The translations under genes and the position numbers were made by a program. This document shows, piece after piece, positions 15,947-24,514 of a stretch of 64,000 nucleotides of DNA. This DNA is from Panacibacter ginsenosidivorans (GTDB lineage: Bacteria; Bacteroidota; Bacteroidia; Chitinophagales; Chitinophagaceae). The notes beneath the pieces were generated by a model, which was given only the letters and a program-made list of their open reading frames with translations, made no database searches and was not told the DNA's origin. The DNA lies in NCBI RefSeq assembly GCF_007971225.1, contig NZ_CP042435.1:3599501-3663500 (forward strand), given 5' to 3'. Each line of letters begins with the position of its first letter. Position 1 is the stretch's first letter.

Positions 15947-16873
15947 ATGGGCGTAATACAGCAAAATAGAAGAAATCCCATACTCCTCGGCCAGGACAAT
16001 AATGCCCTTACCTGGTTGCTTATTATTAATGCTGTCATTTTCATCATACTTGGGTTTATAAATATTGTTTACCGTCTTGGTTACGATGGCCATATGGAGG
16101 CTGTAGAAAATTTTCACATACAGATCACTGACTGGATATCTTTGCCAGCCAGCGCTGAAAAACTTGCCGGCCGTCCATGGACAGTACTTACGTATATGTT
16201 TTCGCATGAAGATGTATGGGAAATGATAGGCACTGTTTTATGGTTATGGGGTTTTGGATATATTTTCCAGGACCTTACCGGCAACACCAAACTTTTTCCT
16301 GTATATATATATGGTGGTTTAGCGGGTGCTATTTTTTTTACAATTGCTTCAAATCTTATTCCGGGAATGAATGTTGGTGCACTTCCCTTAATGGGTGGTA
16401 GTGTAGCTGTAATGGCTGTTGCAATTGCTACTACAACAGTTGCACCAAAATATAAGATATTCCCCATGATCAATGGTGGCATACCTGTATGGATTATTAC
16501 AATTGTTTTTGTAGCTATTGACCTTGCTTTTGTAGCACGTTCAAATGGAAGTTTAATTATTGCTCATCTTGCCGGTGGATTGATCGGTTTTATTTTTGCG
16601 TTTCAGATGGAACGTGGAAATGATATGGGCGCATGGATGAATAGTCTTTATAACTGGGCAAACGATCTTTTTAATCCTGAAAAAAAATACCGCAGAAAGC
16701 CTGTTGCACAACAACGCTTCTACAAAGTTTCCCGCAAGCCTTTCGAAAAAACCCCAAGGATAACACAGCAAAAACTGGATGAATTACTCGATAAAATAAA
16801 CCAGGAAGGGTATGCTTCACTCTCTGAAGAAGAAAAAGAATTCTTGAAAAAAGCAAGCCAGGAAGATATTTAA
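15947..16873 (+). CDS. Rhomboid-like membrane protein with altered active-site motif and C-terminal DUF6576-like tail
   Basis: 308 aa. Same fold as its neighbour: helices from 21 onward, loop FSHEDVWEMIGTVLWLWGFG. The GxSG motif reads MGGSVAVMA, so Ser152 is kept but the following Gly is Val; H207 in IIAHLAGGLIGF is present. It may be active (GxSx) or a degenerate pseudoprotease. After residue 225 comes a soluble basic tail ending in QQKLDELLDKINQEGYASLS and EEEKEFLKKAS, the short helical hairpin seen at the end of such Bacteroidota rhomboids. Tandem with the canonical rhomboid, suggesting paired function. Confidence 0.88.
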   Translation: MGVIQQNRRNPILLGQDNNALTWLLIINAVIFIILGFINIVYRLGYDGHMEAVENFHIQITDWISLPASAEKLAGRPWTVLTYMFSHEDVWEMIGTVLWLWGFGYIFQDLTGNTKLFPVYIYGGLAGAIFFTIASNLIPGMNVGALPLMGGSVAVMAVAIATTTVAPKYKIFPMINGGIPVWIITIVFVAIDLAFVARSNGSLIIAHLAGGLIGFIFAFQMERGNDMGAWMNSLYNWANDLFNPEKKYRRKPVAQQRFYKVSRKPFEKTPRITQQKLDELLDKINQEGYASLSEEEKEFLKKASQEDI

Positions 16874-16893
16874 ACAACCTTACCCAACAGCAA

Positions 16894-18027
16894 ATGAAAA
16901 GATTTTTTAGAACTGCATGGCGTATACTATGCATCCTGGTTACATGCAGTTTTATTATCTCCTCGCTCAGCACTTTTATACCACCATCTTCTTTTTCTTT
17001 TGCAAGTGTTTTAGGTCTTGGCTTTCCATATATATTAACTGTATTTATTTTTTGTTGTATAGCAGGGTTGTTTATCAATATTAAACAGGCATTGCTGCGT
17101 ATGTTTTTACTGCCGCTTGCATATTTCAATATTGTAAACACATTTGCGTTCCATACTTCAGCAACATGGAATACAAAGAAAGACAGCACTGCACTTCGCG
17201 TTATGACGTGGAACGTGCAAAGCTTCACCAATAACCTGCGTAAAAAATCAGCCGCTGCTTATAAAACCTCAAGAGACGGCATATTGCAAACCATTCATGA
17301 TTATAACCCCGATGTTTTTTGCATACAGGAATACCGGAATATTGAGAATGCCATGCGGCGCTATCCTGTACAAAAGCAACTTGATTCTCTTGGGTATAAA
17401 TTTTATTATTGTTCTAACGACAAGGTTACACCGCTTGCTAAAAACAAATATGCAAAGGTTACGGATGGTGTAGCGGTTTATAGTAAATATCCATTATTAG
17501 ACAGTGGCCGCATCAACATAAATCATGACGATAAGATCGAGAATCTTATTTATACAGATGTACTGTTCAACAACAAACGCGTAAGGATTTTTACTGCACA
17601 CCTGCAGTCGTTTTACATTTATGAAGATACCGCCACCAATAATGAAGAGGATAATATTTACGAGATCACCTACAAACGAAAAAGACAGGCCAGCTATAAA
17701 ATAAGAGAAACAGAAATTCATCACGAAAAAGAAGTAAAGATCATTCGCAATGCAATTGATAAAAGTCCTTATCCTGTTATTTATTGCGGCGATATGAATA
17801 TTACACCCACCTCTTACAACTACCGTTTTTTAAAAGGCAATAACCTGCAGGATGCTTTCCTGGCAAAGGGTTCAGGCATGGGCAATACCTTTTATAAAAT
17901 TGGGCCAACGCTTCGCATAGATTTTTGCCTGCCCGATACTTCCCTGCAGGTGCTGCAATGCAAACGCGAACAAAAAAAATTATCCGATCATTATCCCGTT
18001 ATTGCAGACATGCAATGGAGACAATAA
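16894..18027 (+). CDS. Membrane-anchored endonuclease/exonuclease/phosphatase family protein
   Basis: 377 aa. N-terminal hydrophobic segments (about 10-30, 38-62 and 68-88) anchor it in the inner membrane, followed by an EEP domain: MTWNVQSF (N107), VFCIQEYRN (E147), CGDMNITPTSYNY and LSDHYPVIADM with the catalytic Asp-His. The fold cleaves phosphodiesters in nucleic acids, lipids or inositol phosphates; the substrate is not evident. It begins 20 bases after the second rhomboid gene, last of the four-gene run. Confidence 0.9.
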   Translation: MKRFFRTAWRILCILVTCSFIISSLSTFIPPSSFSFASVLGLGFPYILTVFIFCCIAGLFINIKQALLRMFLLPLAYFNIVNTFAFHTSATWNTKKDSTALRVMTWNVQSFTNNLRKKSAAAYKTSRDGILQTIHDYNPDVFCIQEYRNIENAMRRYPVQKQLDSLGYKFYYCSNDKVTPLAKNKYAKVTDGVAVYSKYPLLDSGRININHDDKIENLIYTDVLFNNKRVRIFTAHLQSFYIYEDTATNNEEDNIYEITYKRKRQASYKIRETEIHHEKEVKIIRNAIDKSPYPVIYCGDMNITPTSYNYRFLKGNNLQDAFLAKGSGMGNTFYKIGPTLRIDFCLPDTSLQVLQCKREQKKLSDHYPVIADMQWRQ

Positions 18028-18075
18028 AGCAATTATTTTTTTGTACCCGGCAGCGGAATAAATATTAAGCTTTTT

Positions 18076-18668
18076 GATGCGTCGCACTCTTGTGCGGTTT
18101 GGAATGCATTGTGCTGTGTGAAAGATATAATGTTAATCGTTACTTTTTCTCTATTCTTTTAATTCTCTACTATCAAAGACATCTTCATCACTCTCCAAAA
18201 GTATTTTCCATTTCTGCATGTTGTCAAGAGACAAAGGAAATCCTATTTCTGGATTATCCCAATCAAATAAGACACGGTCTGCAATTTCATCATCATGATC
18301 ATGTGTAAAATACTCTGACATTAATATTACAAAAGCAATTGTATTCAAATCTTCAAGAGTAATTCTACCGTCTATAACTTCATTGCATAAACGTAATAAA
18401 TGTTCTCTTTTCACCTTGAATTCACCATCATTTTCAATTTTGTCAACATAAACAGATGTAGTATCGTAACTTGTCTTTTGTTGAGCCTCTTTTAAATTGG
18501 TTGCTAACTCATCAACAGAAATCTTGTGTTGCAAATAATCTAACAAAACTTGTTCTTGCATAAAGACTGTAATAAATAATGGATAACATTTCTATTACCG
18601 CAATAAATCTATAAACAATTATTCATTTTGCTCCTTATTCTTCCAACCGTACAAGTGAGTGACACAAC
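18076..18668. repeat. Paired dispersed repeat (B arm + / A arm -) carrying a gene
   Basis: B arm at 18076-18096 (GATGCGTCGCACTCTTGTGC) and a perfect inverted A arm at 18648-18668. Left outer flank GTACCCGGCAGCGGAATAAA and right flank CGCCGATGCCATGAAAT match other copies. The bases inside the left arm (GTGCTGTGTGAAAGATATAA) resemble those after the B arm at 19978, and those inside the right arm (CTCCTTATTCTTCCAACCG) resemble those before the A arm at 20882, so the interior margins belong to the element. The 136-aa gene sits between. Confidence 0.8.
18151..18561 (-). CDS. Orphan 136-aa acidic protein inside a repeat pair
   Basis: No signal peptide; mostly helical and acidic. Visible blocks are LLDYLQHKISVDELATNLKE, LLRLCNEVIDGRITLEDLNT, and the tryptophan-containing end DWDNPEIGFPLSLDNMQKWK. 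Small acidic one-domain proteins of this look are often immunity proteins of polymorphic toxins, but no toxin is near and I do not recognise the family. The gene lies wholly between an inverted B/A arm pair, 55 and 86 bases from the arms, as a passenger would. Confidence 0.7.
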   Translation of the reverse strand: MQEQVLLDYLQHKISVDELATNLKEAQQKTSYDTTSVYVDKIENDGEFKVKREHLLRLCNEVIDGRITLEDLNTIAFVILMSEYFTHDHDDEIADRVLFDWDNPEIGFPLSLDNMQKWKILLESDEDVFDSRELKE

Positions 18669-18786
18669 CGCCGATGCCATGAAATGCTGTCGCTTGTAAT
18701 ATAAAAAATGCAGCATTCATTTTGGCTAAAATAAAATAACAAATAACTAAATAAAAACTTTTGCCGACAACAAAATTATTTTTCTT

Positions 18787-19785
18787 TCAACTCATCACCA
18801 TATGTTTTGAAAGTATCTTCAACGAATCCTCAAAAAGTTTGGTTTGCGCTTTTAACCGAAATTGTTCCAGGTGAATCATGGCGTATTCACGCTTTGTATC
18901 AGTATCAGCTAAACTGATTGCTCCATTCCACATGCCGTTATGAAACTCCCTGAACTGGCGTTTGTTTATTGTAGTTATGTCAATTGGTTTCCCTCCACCG
19001 TCAACCACAGTTAGAAATATAAAATAGTAGAAGTGCAATATTAACTGCATCAGGAAGAACCTGGCATGTTTGTATGCATCAACCGCTTCCTCAAAATATG
19101 TTTCAAGAAAAGTGGTTTCATCCTGTTCATTTATCACTACAAAATTTGCAACAATAGCAAGATCAAGATAACGATCATTTAAAAAGGCGGCCTCCCAATC
19201 TACAAACCATGGACGCTGCCCGTCAAATACAATGTTCTCAGCTTTTGAATCATTGTGACAGGAAACCCAATTATCCACATCGTTTCGCGGATAAACATTC
19301 ATAATGCGTTCGTATATTTCAAACAGATCTTTTGTTTCATGAGCAGGTAAAATGTTTGCATCGCTGAATTTCGGTAGAAACGTTTCCATTGTGTCAAAGT
19401 AATTCATGCGAAAAGAAAACCTTGGCAACGCATGTAATTTCCTTAATAAATGCGGCATCATTTCTTTTGCAGCAGCAATAGAAAATGGTTGTTCAATAAT
19501 AAAATCAGTTATAGAAATCCTGTCTTCAACACTCATGTAATGTATGTGTGGAGCAATGTTATTTTCGGCAGCAACTTGCATGCAACCATAATAGAACGAT
19601 GGATCTCCCATAGCATCCGTGCGTGTTATAACCCTTAGCAGGTAAGGTTTTCCACGTACCATAATTTTAAAGATCAATGCACTTGAAAGACCTTTTGTTA
19701 GTTGTTCAATGTGTTCAAATGCATCTGTGTTAAAAACTGTTTGCAATGCTTTTGTTACGGCAGGTTGTTTGTGTTCGGGTATCAT
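18787..19785 (-). CDS. Aminoglycoside phosphotransferase/choline kinase-like protein
   Basis: 332 aa, kinase-like fold. Brenner motif CHNDSKAENIVFDG (catalytic Asp and Asn) and the metal-binding DWEAAFLNDRYLDLA are clear; the N-terminal lobe has KGLSSALIFKIMVRGKPYLL. Such proteins phosphorylate small alcohols, choline or antibiotics; the substrate is not readable. Monocistronic, flanked on both sides by repeat arms (18648 and 19978). Confidence 0.88.
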   Translation of the reverse strand: MIPEHKQPAVTKALQTVFNTDAFEHIEQLTKGLSSALIFKIMVRGKPYLLRVITRTDAMGDPSFYYGCMQVAAENNIAPHIHYMSVEDRISITDFIIEQPFSIAAAKEMMPHLLRKLHALPRFSFRMNYFDTMETFLPKFSDANILPAHETKDLFEIYERIMNVYPRNDVDNWVSCHNDSKAENIVFDGQRPWFVDWEAAFLNDRYLDLAIVANFVVINEQDETTFLETYFEEAVDAYKHARFFLMQLILHFYYFIFLTVVDGGGKPIDITTINKRQFREFHNGMWNGAISLADTDTKREYAMIHLEQFRLKAQTKLFEDSLKILSKHMVMS

Positions 19786-20128
19786 AAAAGTGGTGTTTAA
19801 ATTGAAAACTGTTAATCAAAAATATCTATGGTAAACTGCTTATAACCTCTTTTACAACTATATTTTTTTAGCACAACATCAGTAATCATAATTGCGTTTG
19901 CCAATTATCTGCACTGTGTTGAAATAATAAAACAATTACCTTTTTGTACCCGGCTATTGAATAAATAGTAAGCTTTCGTTGCATCGCACTCTTGTGCAAT
20001 TTCAATGTATTGAGCTTTGTGAAAAAGTGAGGATTATAGATCGTATGACACACTGCGCTGCGCCGACAAATAAATTTTACACCAGAGAAAGATTCTTATA
20101 TTCACCAGTAATAATAAATATAACTCAC
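19786..20128. other. Intergenic region with a B repeat arm
   Basis: Contains the B arm at 19978-19998 and its outer flank (TACCCGGCTATTGAATAAAT). An open frame that runs through the arm into the DUF6616 gene is not credible as coding because it translates the repeat. No other feature seen. Confidence 0.4.
19978..19998 (+). repeat. Dispersed repeat, B arm (left half)
   Basis: GTTGCATCGCACTCTTGTGC plus A, with the outer flank TTGAATAAATAGTAAGCTTT identical to that of the arm at 20600. The bases inside it (GTATTGAGCTTTGTGAAAAA) match the interior of the 18076 copy. The next inverted arm is at 20882, after the DUF6616 gene. Confidence 0.8.
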
Positions 20129-20464
20129 ATGATCACTTACATTGAATTATGGAAATCAAAACAAGCATGGTTTGATCTTTCAAAAGAAGAACGAGGCAAT
20201 TATTTAACTGCCCTGGGGCCCGCAATACAGCAGCTTATGGAAAGTGGTGTTCAAATTGTAAGTTGGGGAAATAACTCAGCTGCTACTTTTAGCAGGGCAG
20301 ATTATGATTACTTCGCGGTTTGGACATTTCCAAACCTGGAAGCTGCTCAAAATTTCGAAAAAATGGTTGAGGGAGCAGGCTGGTACAATTATTTTGAACA
20401 GGTAAATGCAATGGGAAATTCAACAAGCCCACAGGAAGTAATGGGCGAAATGATAAACATGTAA
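20129..20464 (+). CDS. DUF6616-like small protein
   Basis: 111 aa from the ATG at 20129; the frame extends upstream but only through repeat DNA. The sequence MITYIELWKSKQAWFDLSKE, with YDYFAVWTFPN and GWYNYFEQVNAMG, matches a conserved family of small proteins (DUF6616-like, dimeric ferredoxin-like fold expected) without known function. Own terminator at 20488-20514. It lies between the B arms at 19978 and 20600. Confidence 0.75.
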   Translation: MITYIELWKSKQAWFDLSKEERGNYLTALGPAIQQLMESGVQIVSWGNNSAATFSRADYDYFAVWTFPNLEAAQNFEKMVEGAGWYNYFEQVNAMGNSTSPQEVMGEMINM

Positions 20465-20487
20465 GTTAGCATTAGTCAACATTAATT

Positions 20488-20514
20488 ATGCAGCTTCTAA
20501 ACCAGGGGCTGCAT
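20488..20514 (+). terminator. Terminator after the DUF6616 gene
   Basis: ATGCAGC / GCTGCAT stem with a 13-base loop, followed by TTTTTTATT. Confidence 0.6.
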
Positions 20515-20599
20515 TTTTTATTGTCGGTAATGTTTATAATGTTAAGCGTGGACGCAATTATTTTTTTGTATCCTGCTGTTGAATAAATAGTAAGCTTTC

Positions 20600-20902
20600 G
20601 TTGCGTCGCACTCTTGTACGGTTGAAGTGTTATTGAGCTCGGAAGAAAAGAAGATTACTTTCTATCGGTTTATATCCTCACAGACTGTAATTATTTACTC
20701 TTTTGTTTTTCGGCTTGTGCTAATACCAACCAAAGAAAAACCTTCTTTTCAACATATTCAACTTTAACAATGTCCAGGAAGCTTTGCACTTGCGGCCATT
20801 TCTGATGAGCCTGATATTGTTTCTTTGTTTCAATCAACTATTGTATTGTTATCTTTTCATTTTGCTCCCCATTCTTCCAACCGTACAAATGAGTGACACA
20901 AC
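20600..20902. repeat. Paired dispersed repeat, B arm + / A arm -
   Basis: Perfect B arm at 20600-20620 and inverted A arm with one change at 20882-20902. The interior right margin (TTTTGCTCCCCATTCTTCCA) is nearly the same as in the 18648 copy. Left flank as in 19978; right flank GGCGATGCTATGAAAAAC, CAGCCCGCAAC. Confidence 0.85.
20691..20837 (-). pseudogene. Short coding-like remnant inside the repeat pair
   Basis: Minus-strand frame without ATG (a TTG at 20837 follows a TAG) encoding 48 residues, including KKQYQAHQKWPQVQSFLDIV and ending LVLAQAEKQKSK. The amino-acid composition is protein-like rather than random AT-rich noise. It may be the 3' end of a passenger gene lost from this copy, comparable to the intact gene in the 18076-18668 copy. 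Low certainty. Confidence 0.3.
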
Positions 20903-20963
20903 AGGCGATGCTATGAAAAACTACAGCCCGCAACAAAAGAATTATAACATCTATTGGTTGCAT

Positions 20964-22577
20964 TTAAAAATCGTGGTAATTATTGAAGAGTCTTGTTTGT
21001 ATGCCCAGCATAAAAAACACATTTGAGCTAGAAATACCTGGCGCAGTGTGTTTGCGGTAAACAATATCGGCCTGTACTGCAAGCCTGTTACGGGTATTAA
21101 GTAGATAACCTGCAGAAAGCTGGTTGTATATATAGTGATGCCTTATGCCCTGCATGGTCTTTGCGCCAAATGGTGGTACACCAACTTCGCCACCCCAGAG
21201 ATCTTCACCATTGTTATAAGGAAGACCGGGGTTCTCGCCGCGTATAGTGAAAAGATTTTCCAACATGCCATACCATCGGTCGTTATGATAATTGAACATG
21301 GAAATAAATTCATTAAAGTTGGCATTGAAAGGATCTGCCAGCGACTGGTTGTTGTGTGTGTAATTCAAACCAACTTTTCCAAAACCATGACCGTAGGTAT
21401 AGGGTCTTACACCATTCCACTCAAGACGCCAGGAAAGATTTTGTACATGAAACAGATCTTTGTTCCAGATACCAAACTGCAATGCATATTTGTTACCATA
21501 GTTCTGTGAATGATGATCGAGTGAAGTGCTAAGGTTAAGATCATCGAGACCAAGCTGGCCATAGATGAACCCATTTTTATACAAATGATATTTACCGGTA
21601 ATGCCTACAAATGCATTATCCGGCGAGCCAAATGTAAACTCAATGGGGCGCATAAAAATTAGCGGATTCAGGTACTGCACATCGAAGCCGCGCTGTGAGG
21701 TAGTATCATTCTTGAGCCAGGTGATATTATCATACAAAGCCAGCTGTAATTTTTTGGAAAGGTTAATGCCCAGATAATGTACCGTGCTGTATTTTACTTC
21801 ATTCTTACCAAAACTTTGAAAACGTGGATTTTCATATCGCGTATACAAAACATTGTAAGTAAACCGCCACAATTTAGTTTGCAATCTTACATAAGGATTG
21901 TTGGATGCATTGTCTGATAAAATAAGACTGCGGTAGCCATCACCAATAAAATTTTTGCCGTAACCTGCAGCCAGCACAAAATGTTTACCACCTATATAAG
22001 TAAGGTTGGCATTGAATTGTGTAGAGGTGTAACCATTGTTCTGCAAGGTGCCTTTACCTAAACCGGGTTGATAATTTTGATTAGATACGATGTAAGAATC
22101 AATGTAGCCGGGAAACTGCCTGTAGCCAGTTGTTATACCAAAACTATAAGAAAGTTTATCATTGTAAACGCCCTGGAACTGAACACCACCAACCGCCTGC
22201 AATAAACCGCCAACGCCATTGTTTGCATATCCGCCTGCAAGTGTTATATAAGGATCAACTGTGAATACGTGTTTATCTGATGCTGCTTTTATCCAATTAT
22301 CTGTGCCCATCTGTTTGAATGCATAACTGGTTCCGTCGTTGGAAATGCCAAATACACTATCCATAATATCTGTACCACGCGTGTTAAGGTAAGGTTTTAA
22401 TTCAAGCCAGTTAATAGCACGAAAGCCGGTGAAGATATTTGTATCTGCTGAAATGGTTATTTCATTGAAACGGTTTTGCACGGCTGCATCAAGTGGTACC
22501 TGTTGCGCTTTTGCCGTAAAGCAAACCATAGTGATTATAAAGAGCGGCAATATTTTTTTTATAACGATGCACTTCAT
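20964..22577 (-). CDS. Wzi/RemB-like outer-membrane beta-barrel protein (paralogue 1)
   Basis: 537 aa with a signal peptide (ILPLFIITMVCFTAKAQ). The family signature GYGKNFIGDGYRSLILSDNA lies near residue 205, followed by a series of amphipathic beta-strands ending in a typical barrel terminus. Family members include the capsule-anchoring Wzi porin and the flavobacterial gliding-related RemB. The neighbouring gene is a paralogue and the next ones are polysaccharide enzymes, so capsule/exopolysaccharide export or anchoring at the outer membrane is likely. Confidence 0.82.
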   Translation of the reverse strand: MKCIVIKKILPLFIITMVCFTAKAQQVPLDAAVQNRFNEITISADTNIFTGFRAINWLELKPYLNTRGTDIMDSVFGISNDGTSYAFKQMGTDNWIKAASDKHVFTVDPYITLAGGYANNGVGGLLQAVGGVQFQGVYNDKLSYSFGITTGYRQFPGYIDSYIVSNQNYQPGLGKGTLQNNGYTSTQFNANLTYIGGKHFVLAAGYGKNFIGDGYRSLILSDNASNNPYVRLQTKLWRFTYNVLYTRYENPRFQSFGKNEVKYSTVHYLGINLSKKLQLALYDNITWLKNDTTSQRGFDVQYLNPLIFMRPIEFTFGSPDNAFVGITGKYHLYKNGFIYGQLGLDDLNLSTSLDHHSQNYGNKYALQFGIWNKDLFHVQNLSWRLEWNGVRPYTYGHGFGKVGLNYTHNNQSLADPFNANFNEFISMFNYHNDRWYGMLENLFTIRGENPGLPYNNGEDLWGGEVGVPPFGAKTMQGIRHHYIYNQLSAGYLLNTRNRLAVQADIVYRKHTAPGISSSNVFFMLGIQTRLFNNYHDF

Positions 22578-22606
22578 GATATTATCTTTTTAAGATAAGG
22601 TATTGC

Positions 22607-24220
22607 TTAAAAATCGTAACTGATCTTTCTGAATGACATACGTATGCCTATATAAAATATCCTGTCGCGATAATTGAACAGATCGCTTTTTTCATTGCGG
22701 TAAGTAAAGCCTGTTTCAATGCGCATATTGGTTACAGGGTTTATGATGTAAGCTATTCTTAGGTCTCCGTATAAAATATTTGTGGAGACACCCTGGCCGG
22801 TTTTTACATCATTTGAAACAGTTCTTGTTGATACAGGTTTAAAAATATCGCTGCCGTAGTTTGTTGCAGCAGATGAATCAGCGCCATATTTTGTCACAAA
22901 ACCTTCTGCACGGAAATACCATCTTTTTATACTGTAATCTACCAGCACCAAACCTTCTTTAAAATTGGCGCCACGTGGATGTGCCAACGGTTGTTTTAGT
23001 TGTGCATAGTTGGTGTTTAGCGAATTGGTGGCATACATGTATGGCCTTGCCGTATTAAATTCAATAAGGCCATTAAGATTATTGATGTTGAACAAATTTC
23101 CTGAACGTATACCGGCCTGTATTGCATAGCGTGTTTGCCAGGAACCTGCATCTCCAAGTTGATCGGCCGCAAATTGCCCGTAAAGAGTTGTATGCTTAAA
23201 CAGTTGGTATTTTAAATTAGTACCTACAATAACATTGTTATTTACACCCGCTGGTGATTTGCTGCCATGTAGAAAAATAATGGGGCTGGCTATCCAGGCA
23301 CTTCTGTCTGACCTGCGCATAGAATCCTGATCTGGCCACATTACGGTTTCAAAAAGACTTACTGATAAATGTTTGGTGGCTTTCCAGTCTATGAGGAATG
23401 TTTGTGACCATTTTCTGAATTGCTCATCATAATTATTCAGCGTAGGGTCACGGTCGCTGATATATTGAGACCACATAAAATTATACTGGAACTTACCGAG
23501 ATTGATAGATGTTTTAAAGTAAGGGTAATTATAGGCCCAATCGCTTAGCAGCATAGAGCGATAGCCATCGCCGATAAAATTTTTTCCATAACCAAGGTCA
23601 AACAAAAAATATTTTGATGGCTTGTACATCAGCCTTGCTTCTGAGTTGCTGAAATCAAAACCAAAGCCATCACCTACATTTTTATAAGCACTTTGGCCGG
23701 GAATTACACGGCTGCCTCTTATAAAGCTGTCAACATAACCACCAAAGCGGCCCTGGTTTTCGTAAAACGCAGTTTCAAAATAAAATTTGTCAGACACGTT
23801 ACCCGATATTTCATAACCACGGGTGTTTATCATCGGTGTATTGCTTGTTTTTTGGATACCCGGGGTATTAGGTTTTATAGGTCTTTTACTGTTACCTATG
23901 TATTCATCAAAAATAATATCTGCATTAAGATTAAAGTCTTTGTCTCTTACCTGTACAAGGTGTTCTTTAAAAAACTTACGGTTAAACCAGGGTCCTTTTG
24001 CAGCAGCAGCTGTTGAATCGGTGTAGAGCATTGGCCTCCATGCTGTATGCAACAGCGAGTCATCGTTATATACAATACGTTGCTCATTATAACTATTTGT
24101 AAGCAGCATAGCAGGTGCCTGAGCACTACTATTCAAACAAGCAAGTACACTAATAAAAAAAGGCAGGAAATGTTGCAGTATGTTTTTCAATAAATGGGTT
24201 TTACTAAGCGGTATATGCAT
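22607..24220 (-). CDS. Wzi/RemB-like outer-membrane beta-barrel protein (paralogue 2)
   Basis: 537 aa from the ATG at 24220; an upstream start at 24256 would put 12 extra residues before the signal peptide (LLKNILQHFLPFFISVLACL, then NSSAQA). It repeats the signature GYGKNFIGDGYRSMLLSDWA and the strand pattern of the next gene, including matching motifs such as TRGYEISG and FPGYIDS/FGGYVDS. Tandem duplication with 29 bases between the genes, so probably one operon. Role as for paralogue 1: outer-membrane polysaccharide handling, inferred. Confidence 0.82.
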   Translation of the reverse strand: MHIPLSKTHLLKNILQHFLPFFISVLACLNSSAQAPAMLLTNSYNEQRIVYNDDSLLHTAWRPMLYTDSTAAAAKGPWFNRKFFKEHLVQVRDKDFNLNADIIFDEYIGNSKRPIKPNTPGIQKTSNTPMINTRGYEISGNVSDKFYFETAFYENQGRFGGYVDSFIRGSRVIPGQSAYKNVGDGFGFDFSNSEARLMYKPSKYFLFDLGYGKNFIGDGYRSMLLSDWAYNYPYFKTSINLGKFQYNFMWSQYISDRDPTLNNYDEQFRKWSQTFLIDWKATKHLSVSLFETVMWPDQDSMRRSDRSAWIASPIIFLHGSKSPAGVNNNVIVGTNLKYQLFKHTTLYGQFAADQLGDAGSWQTRYAIQAGIRSGNLFNINNLNGLIEFNTARPYMYATNSLNTNYAQLKQPLAHPRGANFKEGLVLVDYSIKRWYFRAEGFVTKYGADSSAATNYGSDIFKPVSTRTVSNDVKTGQGVSTNILYGDLRIAYIINPVTNMRIETGFTYRNEKSDLFNYRDRIFYIGIRMSFRKISYDF

Positions 24221-24373
24221 GAAGCAATATTTAATACTGTTGCAAATAGAAGACAATTAACTTAAAATAAGAAGCATTACTGCAAATAATGTGCACAAAG
24301 CAAAAATGGTTTGACAGGCTTCTGATTTAAAACGATTTTTTTGAGCGGACTCATGTAACACCTGGCATCGCCT

Positions 24374-24478
24374 GTTGTGTCACTCACTTGTACGTTCAGC
24401 AATATTTGGAGCAGGATAAATTAAGTCTTCAAAAAAAATAGCTGCATTTCTTACAGCCGTACAAGGGTGCGACGCAAC
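24374..24478. repeat. Paired dispersed repeat, A arm + / B arm -
   Basis: Perfect A arm at 24374-24394 and inverted B arm at 24458-24478 (one change), 63 bases apart. Left flank ACACCTGGCATCGCCT, right flank GAAGATGCTATCTGCATTGTAGCCGGG. It separates the sugar transferase gene from the Wzi-like pair. Confidence 0.85.
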
Positions 24479-24514
24479 GAAGATGCTATCTGCATTGTAG
24501 CCGGGAACACAAAA

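Larger units (their letters stand above)
20465..20963. other. Intergenic region with terminator, repeat pair and ORF remnant
   Basis: Contains the DUF6616 terminator, the B/A repeat pair 20600-20902 and, on the minus strand inside it, a short coding-like stretch (20691-20837). The 60 bases after the A arm lead into the 3' end of the first Wzi-like gene. Confidence 0.5.

Noticed and set aside
19979-20128. 50-residue N-terminal extension of the DUF6616 protein
   Set aside because: It translates a B repeat arm and its interior margin; the conserved protein begins at 20129.
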